Assembly (NCBI GenBank): GCA_947311845.1
Contig: CAMZMU010000041.1
Coordinates: 137,826,529-137,890,528, forward strand
From: Poa pratensis
Taxonomy: Eukaryota; Streptophyta; Magnoliopsida; Poales; Poaceae
Direction: 5' to 3'
Length of the DNA: 64,000 bases
The stretch's first letter is position 1, and each line of letters opens with the position of its first letter. Position numbers and translations under genes: made by a program. The notes under the pieces are model-generated. The model made no database searches, was not told the DNA's origin, and saw only the letters and a list, made by a program, of their open reading frames with translations. Below, in pieces: positions 21,515-33,353 of the stretch.

Positions 21515-24174
21515 ACGGACCTGCTCTTGATCGCTCTCGCGCGACCAGGGGCGGCAACCCTAGCCGCCGGCGCCCCCAACCCTCCTTCCTCTCCCCTTCC
21601 CTGCCGCTGCCGGCGCGCGCCACTGATACGTCCATTTTGCATCACTATTTTATATCATAATTTACTGTTATTCATTGATATATTTCATATTAATACATGT
21701 TACTTATGTTATTTTATCTTATTTTGCATGTTTGATGATTATTGGAGATTTATCTGCCGGAGCCAGATTTCAGCTGGAAAAAGCACCGTCAAGCTAATAT
21801 ATTTGCAAAACTCCAAAAATCACGAAACTTTCGCCGAAGTTCCTATTTTTCCAGATGACGGAGCTAGACAAAAGGGGAGCTCTAGGTGGGCCAGGTGGGC
21901 CCCACGCCACCCCTGGACGTGGCCAGGAGGAGGGCGGCGCCGAGGCCTGGCGTGGCCACCTGGGCCCACCTCTGGCGCTGCCCCTTCGCGTATATCTCCC
22001 CCGTAACTCTAAACATCGAGGAGGTTCGTCCACGAAATATTCCGCTGCCTCCACAGAACGGAAATGCTCCACTCCGTTCCGCTGTAACATATAGGGCTGC
22101 ACCTTGTCTAGTTCATTGGGGAGACTCTCCCGGTGTTAATTACTCCTTGTTGTTGTTTTATCGGTGAATTAAGGTTTATGTCCAGATTGTTATTCATCAT
22201 TATATCACCTCTGATCATGATCCATATGATGTCTTGTGAGTAGTTCGTTTAGTTCTTGAGGACATGGGAAAAGTCTTGCTGCTAATAGTGGAATAATGTT
22301 GAGTAATATTTAATGGTTTGATATTTAAGTTGTGGTGTCATTCTTCTAGTGGTGTCATGTGAACGTCGACTACATGATACTTCACCTTTATGGGCTAGGG
22401 GAATGCATTGTGTATTTAGCTTGCTAATTGTGGGGTTGCCGGAGCGACAGAAACCTGAACCCCCGTTGGTAAGTTAGTGCACAAGAGAGTGTAGGATCTA
22501 AGAGTTTAAGACTGTGGTTAGGTTTATCTTAATTAATTTCTGGTAGTTGCGGATGCTTGCAAGGGGTATAATCGGACCCACACAACACTTATCAAAACAT
22601 TGAAGATTAATCAACTATATGAAACGAAAGCACTTGACAAAATTCCCATGTGTCCTCAGCAACGTTTGGTAATCATAAGTAACACAACCGGCTTGTCCTT
22701 TGCACTCAAAAGGATTGGGCCACTCGCTGCAATTATTATTGCTCTCGTTTATTTACTCATACTGTATTTATCTGCTATATTGAAAACCCCTAAAAACTTG
22801 TCTGCTAGTATTTACAGTGAATCCTTGATCAAAACTACATACCAGCACCTTCTGCTCCTCGTTGGGTTCGACACTCTTATTTATTGAAAGTACTACGATA
22901 CACCCCCTATACTTGTGGGTCATCAGCCGCCGGGCAAATCCCGTGCGGTGCAGCCGACGGCAGGACTTCCTCTACCCGCTGCGAGGAGACCCGGCGGGGC
23001 GGTCTTCTTCTTGGCGGCGGTGCTACTCGGCGGAGGTAGGCGAGGCCTGGGGTCGCGACGGCCGGCGCACGGACCAGGGGAGACCTCCTGCACAAGGAGG
23101 CGGCGTGGGGGTCGGCGCTCATGGCCGCTGCGGCCCGTCGCGACCGTGGTAGCCTGAGCCCGTCCGCCCTGGATCTTGGCCGGCGGGGCAGTCCGGCACG
23201 GCGGCGACGACTCACCGGAGCCTGCGACGGCGGGGACTAGGCTAGCACGACACTTGGACGGCTGCGGGGTGGAGCTGGCCGACGATGGCGGCGGCCCGGC
23301 CTCGGCCCAGATCTGGGCCCTTCGGGGCTGATTCGGGCTGGCTGGCCCTGTGGGTCGTCGGTTTCAGGGGCTTCCGGTCTGGAGGCCCATCCCCTGACCA
23401 TGTTGGTTGGGGCGCTAGATCCGGGCCAGACGGCCTAGATCCGGCAGCCGCCTAGCAGCCCCGGTATGGGCTCTGCGGGTTCGATAGGCGGGTGCGTCCT
23501 GCTAGTTTGACTTGCACTGTCCGATAGCTGGATGGCTGGCTCGTCCTCTCATGTCCGTTCCATTGAATTGGTTGTGCTGGTGCTCGGCCGCACCGTGGGC
23601 TGGCGATCCTGGACGCCGAGGCGGCGGCCTCGGAAGGTGGACTGCGCGGGTGGCTCGGCGGCGGGCGACGTGATAGTGGTGATGACCTTGCTTCTTGGCC
23701 ATGTGGATGGCGAAAAGCGGGTGGCGGGAGACCCTGGAGGTGGCGGCGTTTCGACAAAGTAAGCTCCCAGATCGCGTTCTGGAAGCCGGACTCGATGACG
23801 GTGGGCGGTCCGAAGGGTGGCGAGGGTTGTTCCGGGCGAAAGCCCAGCGCTTCGGCGCCAACGACGACGGTGCCTGCGGGTGTCATTACCCTCTTGGGGG
23901 CGTCGTTGTGGCTACCTTCGTCGCGTCAGAGCTCCGGGTGAAAACCTTTGACTCGGTCTCGACAATGGCGGCGCAAGGCGTCGTTCCCTTCTTGGGGGCA
24001 TTGTCGTGGAGCTCCGGTCTTTTCGGTGTCGTGTCGATGTCATCGGTGGCAAGTTTGGTCTTCTTGGTTTCTTTTTCTATCTTTGATCTGCTTTGTAAGA
24101 GGGTTACCTCGTCACCTTGTATTGGTTCGGCCGTGTGGCTTTATTTATAAAGAGGGGCGCAAGCCTATTTTCTC
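21515..24174 (+). mobile_element. GC-rich retroposon interrupted by a solo LTR
   Basis: The GC-rich sequence 21515-21623 continues after the solo LTR at 22926 and runs to 24174, ending TTTATAAAGAGGGGCGCAAGCC followed by a T-rich tail. It is flanked by AATTAATTAAT on both sides (21504-21514 and 24175-24185), a plausible 11-bp target duplication for retroposition, although the word is low-complexity. ORFs inside lack recognisable domains. It is probably a non-autonomous, LINE-mobilised retroposon. Confidence 0.55.
21624..22925 (+). mobile_element. Solo LTR, 1,302 bp
   Basis: Begins TGATACGTCCATTTTGC and ends CTTGTGGGTCATCA, as known from wheat-type gypsy LTRs. It is flanked by GCCAC (21619-21623) and GCCGC (22926-22930), a 5-bp duplication with one mismatch. 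No PBS, coding region or second LTR is present, so it is a solo LTR left by LTR-LTR recombination. Confidence 0.85.
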
Positions 24175-24185
24175 AATTAATTAAT

Positions 24186-24730
24186 GCGATATATGATTGA
24201 ATTTGTTCGTGTACACGGACTAACCAAACTTCTTGCAGTCATGCATGCACTCATTCTCGACGTTGCCGAGGAACGTCAACTTAATGGTGCTAGAAGGCGT
24301 GAGTACTATTGTAGTTTTCTTCTCTACTGATCGACCAACTAGTTCGCTGACGATCGACGTGCTTCCGGCATGGCAGATTTGTTAGCGGTGAGCTCGAATC
24401 GGTTATGACAGTGCCTCCAAATCCAACTATGGAGGTAAGTGTGTAGGGAAATTTCAACGCACGCTTGAGGGTGAATGATGCCCCTATTTCAGTGCTTCTA
24501 CCTTGAAGTGCAAAATTGAAAGGTTTATTAAGAAACTTGTAAAATTTAGGTGTTTGTTTAAATTTGTGCTTCTAGGAGACAAGAAATACCATAAGGTGAA
24601 ACAAGAGCCTAACCAAACAAGGCCGTAGAAGGCCACTTTGAAATCCCTAAGCTTTCTCGGTTGATCATGCTTTTCAAATTGATACTAGAATAGTGTAATG
24701 ATACAGTTGATCGAAGGTAGTGTGACAATG
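24186..24730. other. Intergenic sequence, nothing recognised
   Basis: No coding or RNA gene seen between the retroposon and the 160-bp direct repeat. Confidence 0.4.
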
Positions 24731-24890
24731 GCTGGAGGCCTAGCGGTATGAGACATCATCGACTTCCATATTCACTTCCAGCGACATCTAATTAGCGACG
24801 AGTCGTTGGCCGAACAAGTGATGATGGTAGAAGCGTCAACATCGAGTTTGCACACTACGGTGGAAACATTTCTGTCAATATCGACACGTG
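24731..24890 (+). repeat. 160-bp direct repeat, copy 1
   Basis: Matches 25414-25573 at an offset of exactly 683 bases with about five substitutions. Both copies start GCTGGAGGCCTAGCGG and end TATCGACACGTG. Confidence 0.95.
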
Positions 24891-24896
24891 GATCAA

Positions 24897-25407
24897 TGTT
24901 GGGGATATACCTACTAGGGGTATCACTGACATGGATCAATCCGGCTAGTCCAGAGTGGCCCAAAGTGGTGTGAAGGCTTTGACCTGCCGGGCGGCCCAGA
25001 TAGCCAGCATACAAGGCGGACGGAGGATGGCAAGACAGAGGCCCAAGACTGAAGCCCATGACGCCACCAAGATCAAGACGGAAGGCGGTGACTTGCCAGA
25101 TAGGATTAGGACTCTGTAGTCTTGCCAGACACATTTGTCCCTTGTAACCCTAGGTCCGGCCGCCTATATAAGCCGGACCCCGGGACGCCTTTATGGCACG
25201 TTCAACATACTCTCATACTCATTGTAACCCGATCACGGCTATTGCCATTATAGTGAGTTATAGTAGCACATAGGGTCTCGCCACCGCTGCGAGATCTGAA
25301 GCTGGGTAAACTTCCTTGTTCGATCCCGACCTCGACGACGCTCCCCTTCACCCCTCAGTTAACCCTCGGCTAGAGGACCCCCGTCTCCTATCTACGATGC
25401 CGATACA
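24897..25407 (+). mobile_element. LTR of about 511 bp without target duplication
   Basis: Starts TGTTGGGGATATACC and ends GATGCCGATACA. It contains a promoter-like TATATAAG (about 25166) followed by a pyrimidine-rich leader with TTGTAACC, as in grass LTRs. The flanking pentamers differ (ATCAA and ATGAC), so it is not a simple solo LTR. It lies between the 160-bp direct repeats, which points to recombination between two insertions or sites. Confidence 0.65.
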
Positions 25408-25413
25408 ATGACA

Positions 25414-25573
25414 GCTGGAGGCCTAGCGGTATGAGACATCATCGACTTCCATATTCACTTCCAGCAACATCTAATTAGCGACGAGTCATTGGCCGAACAA
25501 GTGATGATGGTAGAAGTGTCAACATCGAGTTTGCACACTTTGGTGGAAACATTTCTGTCAATATCGACACGTG
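25414..25573 (+). repeat. 160-bp direct repeat, copy 2
   Basis: Second copy of 24731-24890. This copy is followed by the sequence that presumably continued the original locus. Confidence 0.95.
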
Positions 25574-25862
25574 CTTGCGTCGTGTCCTCGCTGAAGGTGA
25601 TGGCTCGAAGCTCCATTTTGGCGTTGAAAATCCCGAGTTTGACCTTCGGTTGGACTCGTCATCATCGGCACACAAGTGGTGATTCCTTCTTGAAGGTTTT
25701 GCTTAGAAGTTCTTTTCTCTTTAGTTATGTGTTTTATCATAGTGTTAGTGCTCAACTTGTGGAGGTATTGTTGTGAGGCATGAGACATCCGATTTCTTTT
25801 GTTTGTAACTTCTAAAATTTGTAATAAAATGGACGTGTGATCGCTTCGATGCAGAGGCCGAG
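25574..25862. other. Continuation after the 160-bp repeat
   Basis: No gene recognised. It ends with CCGAG, the left target duplication of the next element. Confidence 0.4.
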
Positions 25863-27562
25863 TGAAAGGACACGAATGTCGCCTAGAGGGGGGGGGTGAA
25901 TAGGCGATTTAAAATTCTTTACGGTTTAGGCTTGAATAAATGCGGAATAAAACTAGCATTTAATTTATCAAGCACAAAACCTAAACAAGCTAGGTTTACC
26001 TATGTGCACCAACAACTTATGCTAAACAAGATATACAACTAGTGATAGCAAGATATATTACTTCAAGCTCGATGGCTATCACAAAGTAAATTGCATAAGT
26101 AAGAAGCTCGGGTATAGAAATACCGAGGCACTTGGAGACGATGATTTATCCCGAAGTTCACTTCCCAATGGAAGCTACGTCTCCGTTGGAGTGGTGCGGA
26201 GTCACAAAGTGATCCCCGAATAGCCGTCAAATGGCACACCGTAATCTCCTTCGTGCCTCTACCAATGTAGAGTGCCACGAACCACTATGGGACACTCGAG
26301 GGTGGTCACCGAACCCATACAAGGATGAGGCACACTCCACAACTTAATTGGAGGCTCTCACCGAATTCCCACGGCTCCGAAAGCCACAAGAAACACAAGG
26401 TTGGGGCGCGACTCCACAACTTAATTGGAGGCTCCCAACTATCCCGCGAGCCACCAAAACTCTGAGATCAACAAGGACCATCTAGGGCACTCCAAGTACC
26501 CAAGAGGACAAGTTCTAGGGCACCCCAAGTACCCAAGAGTAACAAGCTTCTCAACTTCGATTTTCACGTATCACCGTGGAGAACTCAAACTGATGCAAGA
26601 ACACAAGAAGTGCTCAAAATCCTTCACTCTCAAATCCCACCAAAGCAACTAATGCTATTGGGCATTCCACTAAAGAAACCCTATCAATATCCTATCAATA
26701 TCATACAGAAACCCTATCAATATCATACCTTTGCTTTGCGCATTCCACTTGAGCTAGATGACGTCGATCTTGATCTCTTCAAGTGGACCACCTTTCTTGA
26801 TTGCGCTTCGCTTGGTGAAGACTCAAACATTGCTCCCCCATACTCCACTATGGGAGAGCCTCTCTTAGGCTCATCTTCACATGAACATTATCTCTAGATG
26901 GATGGCAAGCTTCAAGCCTAGGATTTATTCGAGATGCTCCTCTTGAACTTGCGCTTCTCAACATTGATGACGATCACCACTTGACGTCATTGTTCATGGG
27001 CTATATGAAATCTTCATTTGATGCAAACCCATAGAAAGATACCTAACCACACATAGAAATGCTACACACATATCATGGGTTAGTTCACAAAGCTATATGG
27101 ACAATTGCTTACCATACCAAGAGATACATGATCCCACTTGGTACATCTTGTAGCTTTGTGTGTTGATCAATATCGTGATCAACCTTGTATCTTTTGTTCT
27201 CTTTTCAATAGATGATGTCTCGAAGATAACAATGAATGATCACATAATCCTTTTCTTCAAGACATACTTGCAATATGCTCAACTCGCATATGACCAATCA
27301 TCGGATAACTCCTCGAATAATAACTTGGTCGTCACATACTCTTCTTCTTGATTATGTCAAGTATATATCCATACACCTCGATGATCTTGATGCCAAATAC
27401 TTCATTATATCAATATATTTATGGCATCAACCTTGAATCCAACATATGGAGTTCAAGCATGCTCTATGGACAAACACTGCAAGTATAACTCAATGCAACC
27501 ATTAGTCCATAGGGATTGTCATTAATTACCAAAACCATATATGTGGGCGCCATGCCCTTTCA
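25863..27562 (-). mobile_element. Solo-LTR-like element, 1,700 bp
   Basis: Starts TGAAAGGACACGAATGTCGCC and ends CATGCCCTTTCA, i.e. TG...CA with short inverted ends, between perfect CCGAG pentamers (25858-25862 and 27563-27567). No coding region. The left end shows a run of nine G at about 25889. TG/CA ends plus a 5-bp duplication fit an LTR; orientation is taken from the general look only. Internally, AACTTAATTGGAGGCTC repeats near 26342 and 26419. Confidence 0.6.
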
Positions 27563-27567
27563 CCGAG

Positions 27568-27812
27568 GCATCATCCCCCTTTCAAACTTTTTTGCTCCTC
27601 CTAAGATGATGACACACGCACAACGGAATCAAAGGAAGTCGGCTGTGTGTAGATTTTGATGGGAATTAGAGAGAAGTTCATGATGGGGAAAGTTGGTGTT
27701 CAACCACACTGTTCGACAATAACCTGCCTCTCATGCTAGAAACCATGAGTTAGTGTTAGAAGTGCATGATGGGGAAAGTTAGTGTTAGAAGTGCACGCGC
27801 GAATGTCACTTT
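27568..27812. other. Short intergenic spacer
   Basis: AGTGCATGATGGGGAAAGTTAG-like words recur (about 27676 and 27758). No gene. Confidence 0.4.
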
Positions 27813-29961
27813 GGGCGCGTTTGGTAGCCTGCAACTATCTTTGCGCCCTGTGAGACTTGGACAGCCAGGGTCAGGTCTGAAAAAACCAGCCTCTCGGCTT
27901 GTGCACGCAGTTTGGTAGGTCGCATGGCTTTTTTTGTGCACCAGCCAAAGACATGGACTCAGCTGTTTGGTCACATGCTTTGCATGTTCTAATGCGAGTA
28001 CACGTGTGTTTGGTTAGGTACAGAACAAACGCTACGACAACCTCTTCTCTCTTCGGCGAGGTTACCTGCCGTAGCATCGAACCACAAGCATGAACTATTT
28101 CACATCACGACGATCATAGAAGCTGTTATTAAACATAGTGCTAACATAGTCTCATAATCCAGTGCTTAAACAAGTACCATAGCATAGCAGCAGTCCTTAA
28201 ACAAGTAAAATTAACTTAGCCATAGAAACAGTCTCGTAATCCACTATTCTACTTGACGTCCTTCTTCCTCATGTTTTCTGGGTGCTTACTGCATTGCTTC
28301 ACCACCTCACAGCCAATTTTGTTGAAGATGGTCACCATGAACTCCTTTGCATTGATCTTCTTGAACATGAGAAGGTAACGAATATTCAGCTGATGAGCAA
28401 TGGTAAACCCCGATCAAGGCATGCTTTACCACTGAGATAACCCAGAATGATTGTCCACGTGCAACCTATGTTCGTGGAGGGTGATCTCCGCAGGCACCTC
28501 CCCTAAGTATGGCCTGAAGGCGCCAGGAACATGAAGGACCCCTAGGTGAGGGGCGATCACCACCTTGAAGAAGTGGTTAGGGGACACATGTTCCTTGATC
28601 CAGCCAACGTTCGCCTTCTTCTTGTTGGAACTTCCTACAACATCCGTTCCTTCATCCTACGAGCATGAACACATGCTTAACAGAGCGTGATCCTTTGAAG
28701 ATGACATCAATGTACGAAGAATTGGAACTGCCTCATAGTAACAAGCACACACATGTTTATCCAAAAAGTGATTCCACACTACCAAGAGCTACGCACAAGA
28801 AATGGGTTTGTACATTGCACAAGGTAGTAATAAATCACTCCTTACATAGAAGTGTCACCACATTTTAATCATCGGCTTAAAAACTGATCATGCACACGTA
28901 TAGAAAAACTAGCGAGCGTGTTCGTTGGTCTTAGTACACATACACACAACAAGCAGAGCTATCAATGCACCATCAGACTAGCCAAAAAAAGCAAAGAGCA
29001 GACACATCTCCCTATGCCTGATTCTTACTTATGTTGACAGTCTGCTGGTGTCATCTCCATGACACATTATTGACGAAATCAGATTATAGTGTGCCTCACA
29101 ATAACAAGCACAGAAAGTATGCAAAGAAATGGTTATGCAGTACCAAGAGCTACGCATAAGAAATGTGCTTGCGCATTGCACAAGGTACAATAGGATCACT
29201 CCTTGCACTTATGCTGCGTGATATATTCATTATCGGCAATGATAAAAAGTATGCACATCACACAAAACTCAAGAGATGACATGATAACTTGGGCATCAGA
29301 CTCGAATTTCACACACATGATACAACTTCAAAGAGATGAAACTACTGAACCAAGAACACAACATAAGCAGTATGTTGTACGTGACATAAGGTACAATAGG
29401 ATTACCCCTTCCACATAGGGTGCGTTTGGTAGCCACAATTTCATCATTGACCATAAGAAATCAAGCGAAATTCAGCACAAAATTAGCATGAACATTGCAA
29501 ATTAGACAACACTCAAAAGATGATCACTTAGTACCAGCAATAGTGCACAAATATTACCCCTTCCACATAGCGTGCGTATGGTAGGATGGAGAGATGCCCG
29601 CCCTTCCTCTCATCTCGAAGATGCTCGCGGCGGTGCTCTAGATGAGCCGTCAGAAAGGAACCATCTACGAGAGAGAGAAGAGGAGCGAGCGATGAGGGGA
29701 CATGAAGAGGGGGGAGTGAGCGGTGAGAGGAATAAATGGTGTGTGTTCCCGAAGAGACGCAGCGTCTCCCGCGCGCTTGCCCGCATGCCGCCCTTGCGCT
29801 CCACCATACCTGGCTCCAGGGAACGCTCGATCTGAGCGTGCCCGCTAGGCCTGGCCCGACGCTGCTTTAACGAGCGCGCTGGCCTAGCCCAGGCATCCAA
29901 ACGCCAGGAGTTTACAGCTGGTGAGTATGGCCTGGCTATCTGCAGGCTACCAAACACGTCC
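27813..29961. mobile_element. TIR DNA transposon carrying a captured B3 fragment
   Basis: The left end GGGCGCGTTTGGTAGCCTGC and the right end, read on the minus strand, GGACGTGTTTGGTAGCCTGC match at 18 of 20 positions. TTT flanks both sides (27810-27812 and 29962-29964). Terminal motif and 3-bp duplication are closest to PIF/Harbinger, although TTA is usual there, so hAT is not excluded. No transposase is visible. The interior holds a B3-domain fragment, internal near-repeats (GCACAAGGTA... near 28820, 29180 and 29390) and a GC-rich end. It is best read as a non-autonomous, gene-capturing (Pack-type) element. Confidence 0.7.
28250..28640 (-). pseudogene. B3 DNA-binding domain fragment (REM-like)
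   Basis: The minus strand reads NHFFKVVIAPHLGVLHVPGAF and RPYLGEVPAEITL (first part of a B3 fold), then after a damaged middle with stops FTIAHQLNIRYLLMFKK and FMVTIFNKIGCEVVKQC (second part), ending in a basic tail and TAG at 28252-28250. This is the pattern of plant REM-type B3 transcription factors, which bind DNA through this fold. The middle strands are lost or frameshifted, so it is a relic. It lies inside the TIR element at 27813-29961. Confidence 0.8.
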
Positions 29962-29964
29962 TTT

Positions 29965-30409
29965 AGCTTGTGAGCACCAGCGCTCCCTTTGTTTGAAAAA
30001 ATTAAAAAAGCTGAAAAAATCTGGCTTGTTCTTCCTGATCTATACTGCAAGCGTGCAAAATTATAATGCGAAATTCTTTATATTATGAGCTACACAAAAA
30101 GAATAAAATTAGGAAATTTGAAACAACTACACTCAGATCTGAACATTTCACATTTTTGTGCAGTTCAAATATTTTTCACGCATGTGGATTACATCGTTAA
30201 GAACATGCATGATTGTTTTAATTTTTTTGAAGCTTTTTAATTTTCTTTGATTTTTTTAAAACAGAGTGGACAGTAGTGCTCGGGAGCCAGAGATCTTCAC
30301 TCGTGCATGCATTGCATTTTTCCCATTGGGATTTGGGACCACTGATTCGAATGGCTGCTGCCGACGAGAGATCGTCTCCAATGTGTAGAGACATACTGTT
30401 AGAGGCTTA
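29965..30409. other. AT-rich spacer
   Basis: AT-rich, with GAGCACCAGCGCTCCC at the left and TGCTCGGGAGCC at the right, which may be the ends of an old non-autonomous element. It ends with the TTA flank of the next MITE. Confidence 0.4.
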
Positions 30410-30736
30410 GGGCATGTACAATGCGGTGATGTCAGTCTTCTCTTAGTATTGACACGTAGAATATTTGTCTAGTTGGCGGAGAGAGAATGAAGAACGGGGA
30501 GACTGCCTTCACTTAGCTAAGATATGATCTCTTACGAAATAATAGAAGGCTAATTTCACCATTGTACCGTTTGTCTTCCTTTAGAAATATAATTTCCTAC
30601 TAAAATATAATTAATTCTCATTAAATGCTAGGGATGACACTAAGAGATAATGCATTATACAATTTAAAATTTTGCCTTCTCTAAATGATGTGGATGACTA
30701 AGGAAAGGCCCGTCTTCTCTACCATTATACATGCCC
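30410..30736. mobile_element. Tourist-like MITE, 327 bp
   Basis: TIRs GGGCATGTACAATG (left) and, on the minus strand, GGGCATGTATAATG (right), flanked by TTA (30407-30409 and 30737-30739). TTA plus this TIR is diagnostic of PIF/Harbinger-derived Tourist MITEs. Confidence 0.93.
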
Positions 30737-30739
30737 TTA

Positions 30740-31032
30740 GAGTTAGCTAGTGATGTGATATTTATATGCCCAACTAATCGTTGATTTATTTCTCCGGCAG
30801 GAGACAGTACCACAACGAGTTCTTAATGAAAACCGACGGTTCAATCGCGTCAACTTGAGTATTATAGAACTGAACCTCAGCAGAGCCTACGTGGCCTCTT
30901 CATGGCTGTACACATATTCAGGTTTTGGGCTTGGTTTGGCCTATTTTCTTTTTTTCATCGCTACGTGTTCAGTGGACAGTAGAGTTGAACCGGGAACTAG
31001 ATGTGACGAAGATCCTATAGCCCCAAGATTAT
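30740..31032. other. Spacer before the LINE fragment
   Basis: No independent gene seen. It may contain degraded upstream LINE sequence. Confidence 0.4.
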
Positions 31033-31724
31033 TTTTGGATTGTTGCAAAGCAGTATTACGCGTGACTACCTAAAGATCTTGTGTGAAACTATTCGTGAGC
31101 TCCAACAAAACAAAATGAATGAGGTAATTGAAGATCGATGTGGAAAAGCATATGATAAGGTTAAGTGGTATTTTATCTTTCAAACTTTACGCATCAGAGG
31201 ATTCTCATCGGTGTGGTGTGACTGGCTGCGAAGTTTGTTCATGGATGAAGTGTGAGAATTAAGTTTAGTGATTCCTTCTCTATATAATTTTCAAACCAGG
31301 AAGTGAGTAAGACAAGGAGATCTCATGTCCACAGTATGTTAAATTTAGTTGGTGACATGCCTACCACCGTCGAGTTGAGGAAGATGACCAAGTTTCCCTA
31401 TTCCGCATTTGGTGACTGGGGGAGTTTCTATCCTTCAATATATTGATGATATTACCTTTTTTATGGAGCATGACATTGAAAATGGTAGAAACATGAAGTT
31501 AACCTTATTAATATTTGAACACCTATCCGATCTTATGATCAATTTTCAAAAGTGAAATATTTTGTTTTGGAATTCCCAAGGAGGAGGAAGAGAAGTATAA
31601 GCACCTGTTCAGCTGTGAGGCCAATCCCTCCCCCCCCCCCCCCCCCCCCCCCCAGATATTTGGGCATTCACATTCATCGTCAAAATTTAAGAAAATAAGG
31701 AATAGAAAGAAATTGAGTACCGCT
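31033..31724 (+). pseudogene. LINE reverse transcriptase fragment
   Basis: Plus-strand pieces match the RT domain of plant L1 elements: ILCETIRELQQNKM, KAYDKVKWYFIFQTLRIRGFSSVWCDWL, then after frame changes GGVSILQYIDDITFFMEHDIE (the YADD-type active site reads YIDD) and YLGIHIH. It has several stops. A run of 24 C (31630-31653) interrupts it. It ends abruptly where the LTR at 31725 inserted. Confidence 0.88.
31630..31653 (+). repeat. Poly-C tract, 24 bases
   Basis: An uninterrupted C homopolymer inside the LINE relic, probably expanded from a short C run. Its length is likely unreliable in sequence data. Confidence 0.9.
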
Positions 31725-33353
31725 TGATGACGTGTTAACGGTAGAGTGATTTATTACTTCCCAGCAACAGCACCAGAAGATCTGCTTGTTGACCGTGACA
31801 ACACACGTTCGTTGGGAGACCCCAAGAGGAAGGTATGATGTAGTGCAGCAGCAGTTTTCCCATAAAATATGACCAAGGTTTATCGAACCAGGAGGACACG
31901 GAGGTTCTTCAGAAGGTTGCCAGCGGCGCAACTGACGTGGAACCTGCACACAACACAAGCAAACTATTTTGCCCCAACGAAACAGAGAGGTTGTCAATCT
32001 CTTCGGCTTGCTAAAAACAAAGAATTAAATGTATTGTGTGGAAAACAGTAATGAGTGCAGAAAGTAACAGAGAACAAATGATTGCAGTTGGTGGTTTTAT
32101 CAGTATGAGGAAATGGACCGGGGTCCACAGTTCACTAGTGGTGTCTCTCCATAAAAGATAACTAACATGTTGGGTAAACAAATTACAGCTGGGCAATTGA
32201 CAAATAATGAGCGCATGACAATGCAATATATGACAAGATGATTATTATGAGATTTAATTGGGCATTACAACAAAGTACATAGACTTGCTATCCAACGCAT
32301 CTATGACTAAATAATCCACCTTCCGGTTAGCATCCGCACCCCTTCCGGTATTGAGTTGTAAACAACAGATTATTGCATGAAGTAAAGTGTGTAATGTAAA
32401 CAATGCAAATGACACGTAGACAATGCATCATTGTTTTATCCCTAGTGGCAACAGCACATCCACAACCTTAGTCATTTCTGTCATCTCGAGCCAGATTACT
32501 GGAGGCATGAACCCACTATCTAGCATAAATACTCCCTCTTGGAGTTACAAGCATCTACTTGACCAAAGCATCTACTAGCAACGGAGAGCATGCAAGATCA
32601 TAAACAACATAAATAGATAGATTGATAAACAACTTGCTCATAGTATCAATATTCATCGATCCCAGCAAACACAACATGCAGCATTACAATAAGATGATCT
32701 TGATCATGTTAGGCAGCTCACAAGATCTAAACATGGAGGTACAAGGTGGAGAGACAACCATCTAGCTACTACTATGGACCCGTAGTCCAAAGATGAACTA
32801 CTCACGCATCACTCCGGAGGCAAGCATGGCAGTGTAAAAGCCTCCGGTGAGGATCTCCGCTCCGGCAGGGTGCCGGGAAGAGCTTCAGAACCCTCCCGAT
32901 CTAGGGTTGACGATGGTGGCGGCGACGGAACTTTTCATGGAATATGATCGGTGTTTTTTGGGTTTTCGGGACATCGGGAATATATAGGCGAAAGGGCGGC
33001 GTCGGGAGGCAACCGAGCGGCCACGCCAGGGCTGGGCGTGGGCCCACCCCCTGCCGCGCCCTAGGGTGGCGTGGCTGCCTCGTGGCCCCACCCCGTCTCC
33101 CCTTCTGGCTTCTGGAGTCTTCCGATGAGATATTTGCACACGTTGATTTTCGTCCAATTTCGAGAATATTTTGCGACTAGCTTTTCTGAAAGAGAAAAAC
33201 AGCAGAAAACAGAAACTGGCACTTCGGCATCTTGTTAATAGGTTAGTCCCAGAAAATGCATAAAAATGCTATGAAGTGTAAATAAAACATGTAGTAATTG
33301 GTATAATAACAGCATGGAACATCAAAAATTATAGATACGTTTGAGACGTATCA
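31725..33353 (-). mobile_element. 3' LTR of outer gypsy element E1, 1,629 bp
   Basis: On the minus strand it starts TGATACGTCTCAAACG at 33353 and ends CGTTAACACGTCATCA at 31725. A TATATA box lies on the minus strand at 32981-32986, followed by a leader. The sequence just inside (33354 onward, read on the minus strand) is ACTCGAGGACGAGCAGGAATTAAGC..., the usual lead-in to this LTR type. The other LTR lies beyond 64000, so its 5-bp duplication could not be tested. It interrupts the LINE fragment. Confidence 0.88.

Noticed and set aside
29572..30050. Glu/Arg-rich ORF near the right end of the TIR element
   Set aside because: Antisense frame equally open, no motif, and it reaches into the TIR.
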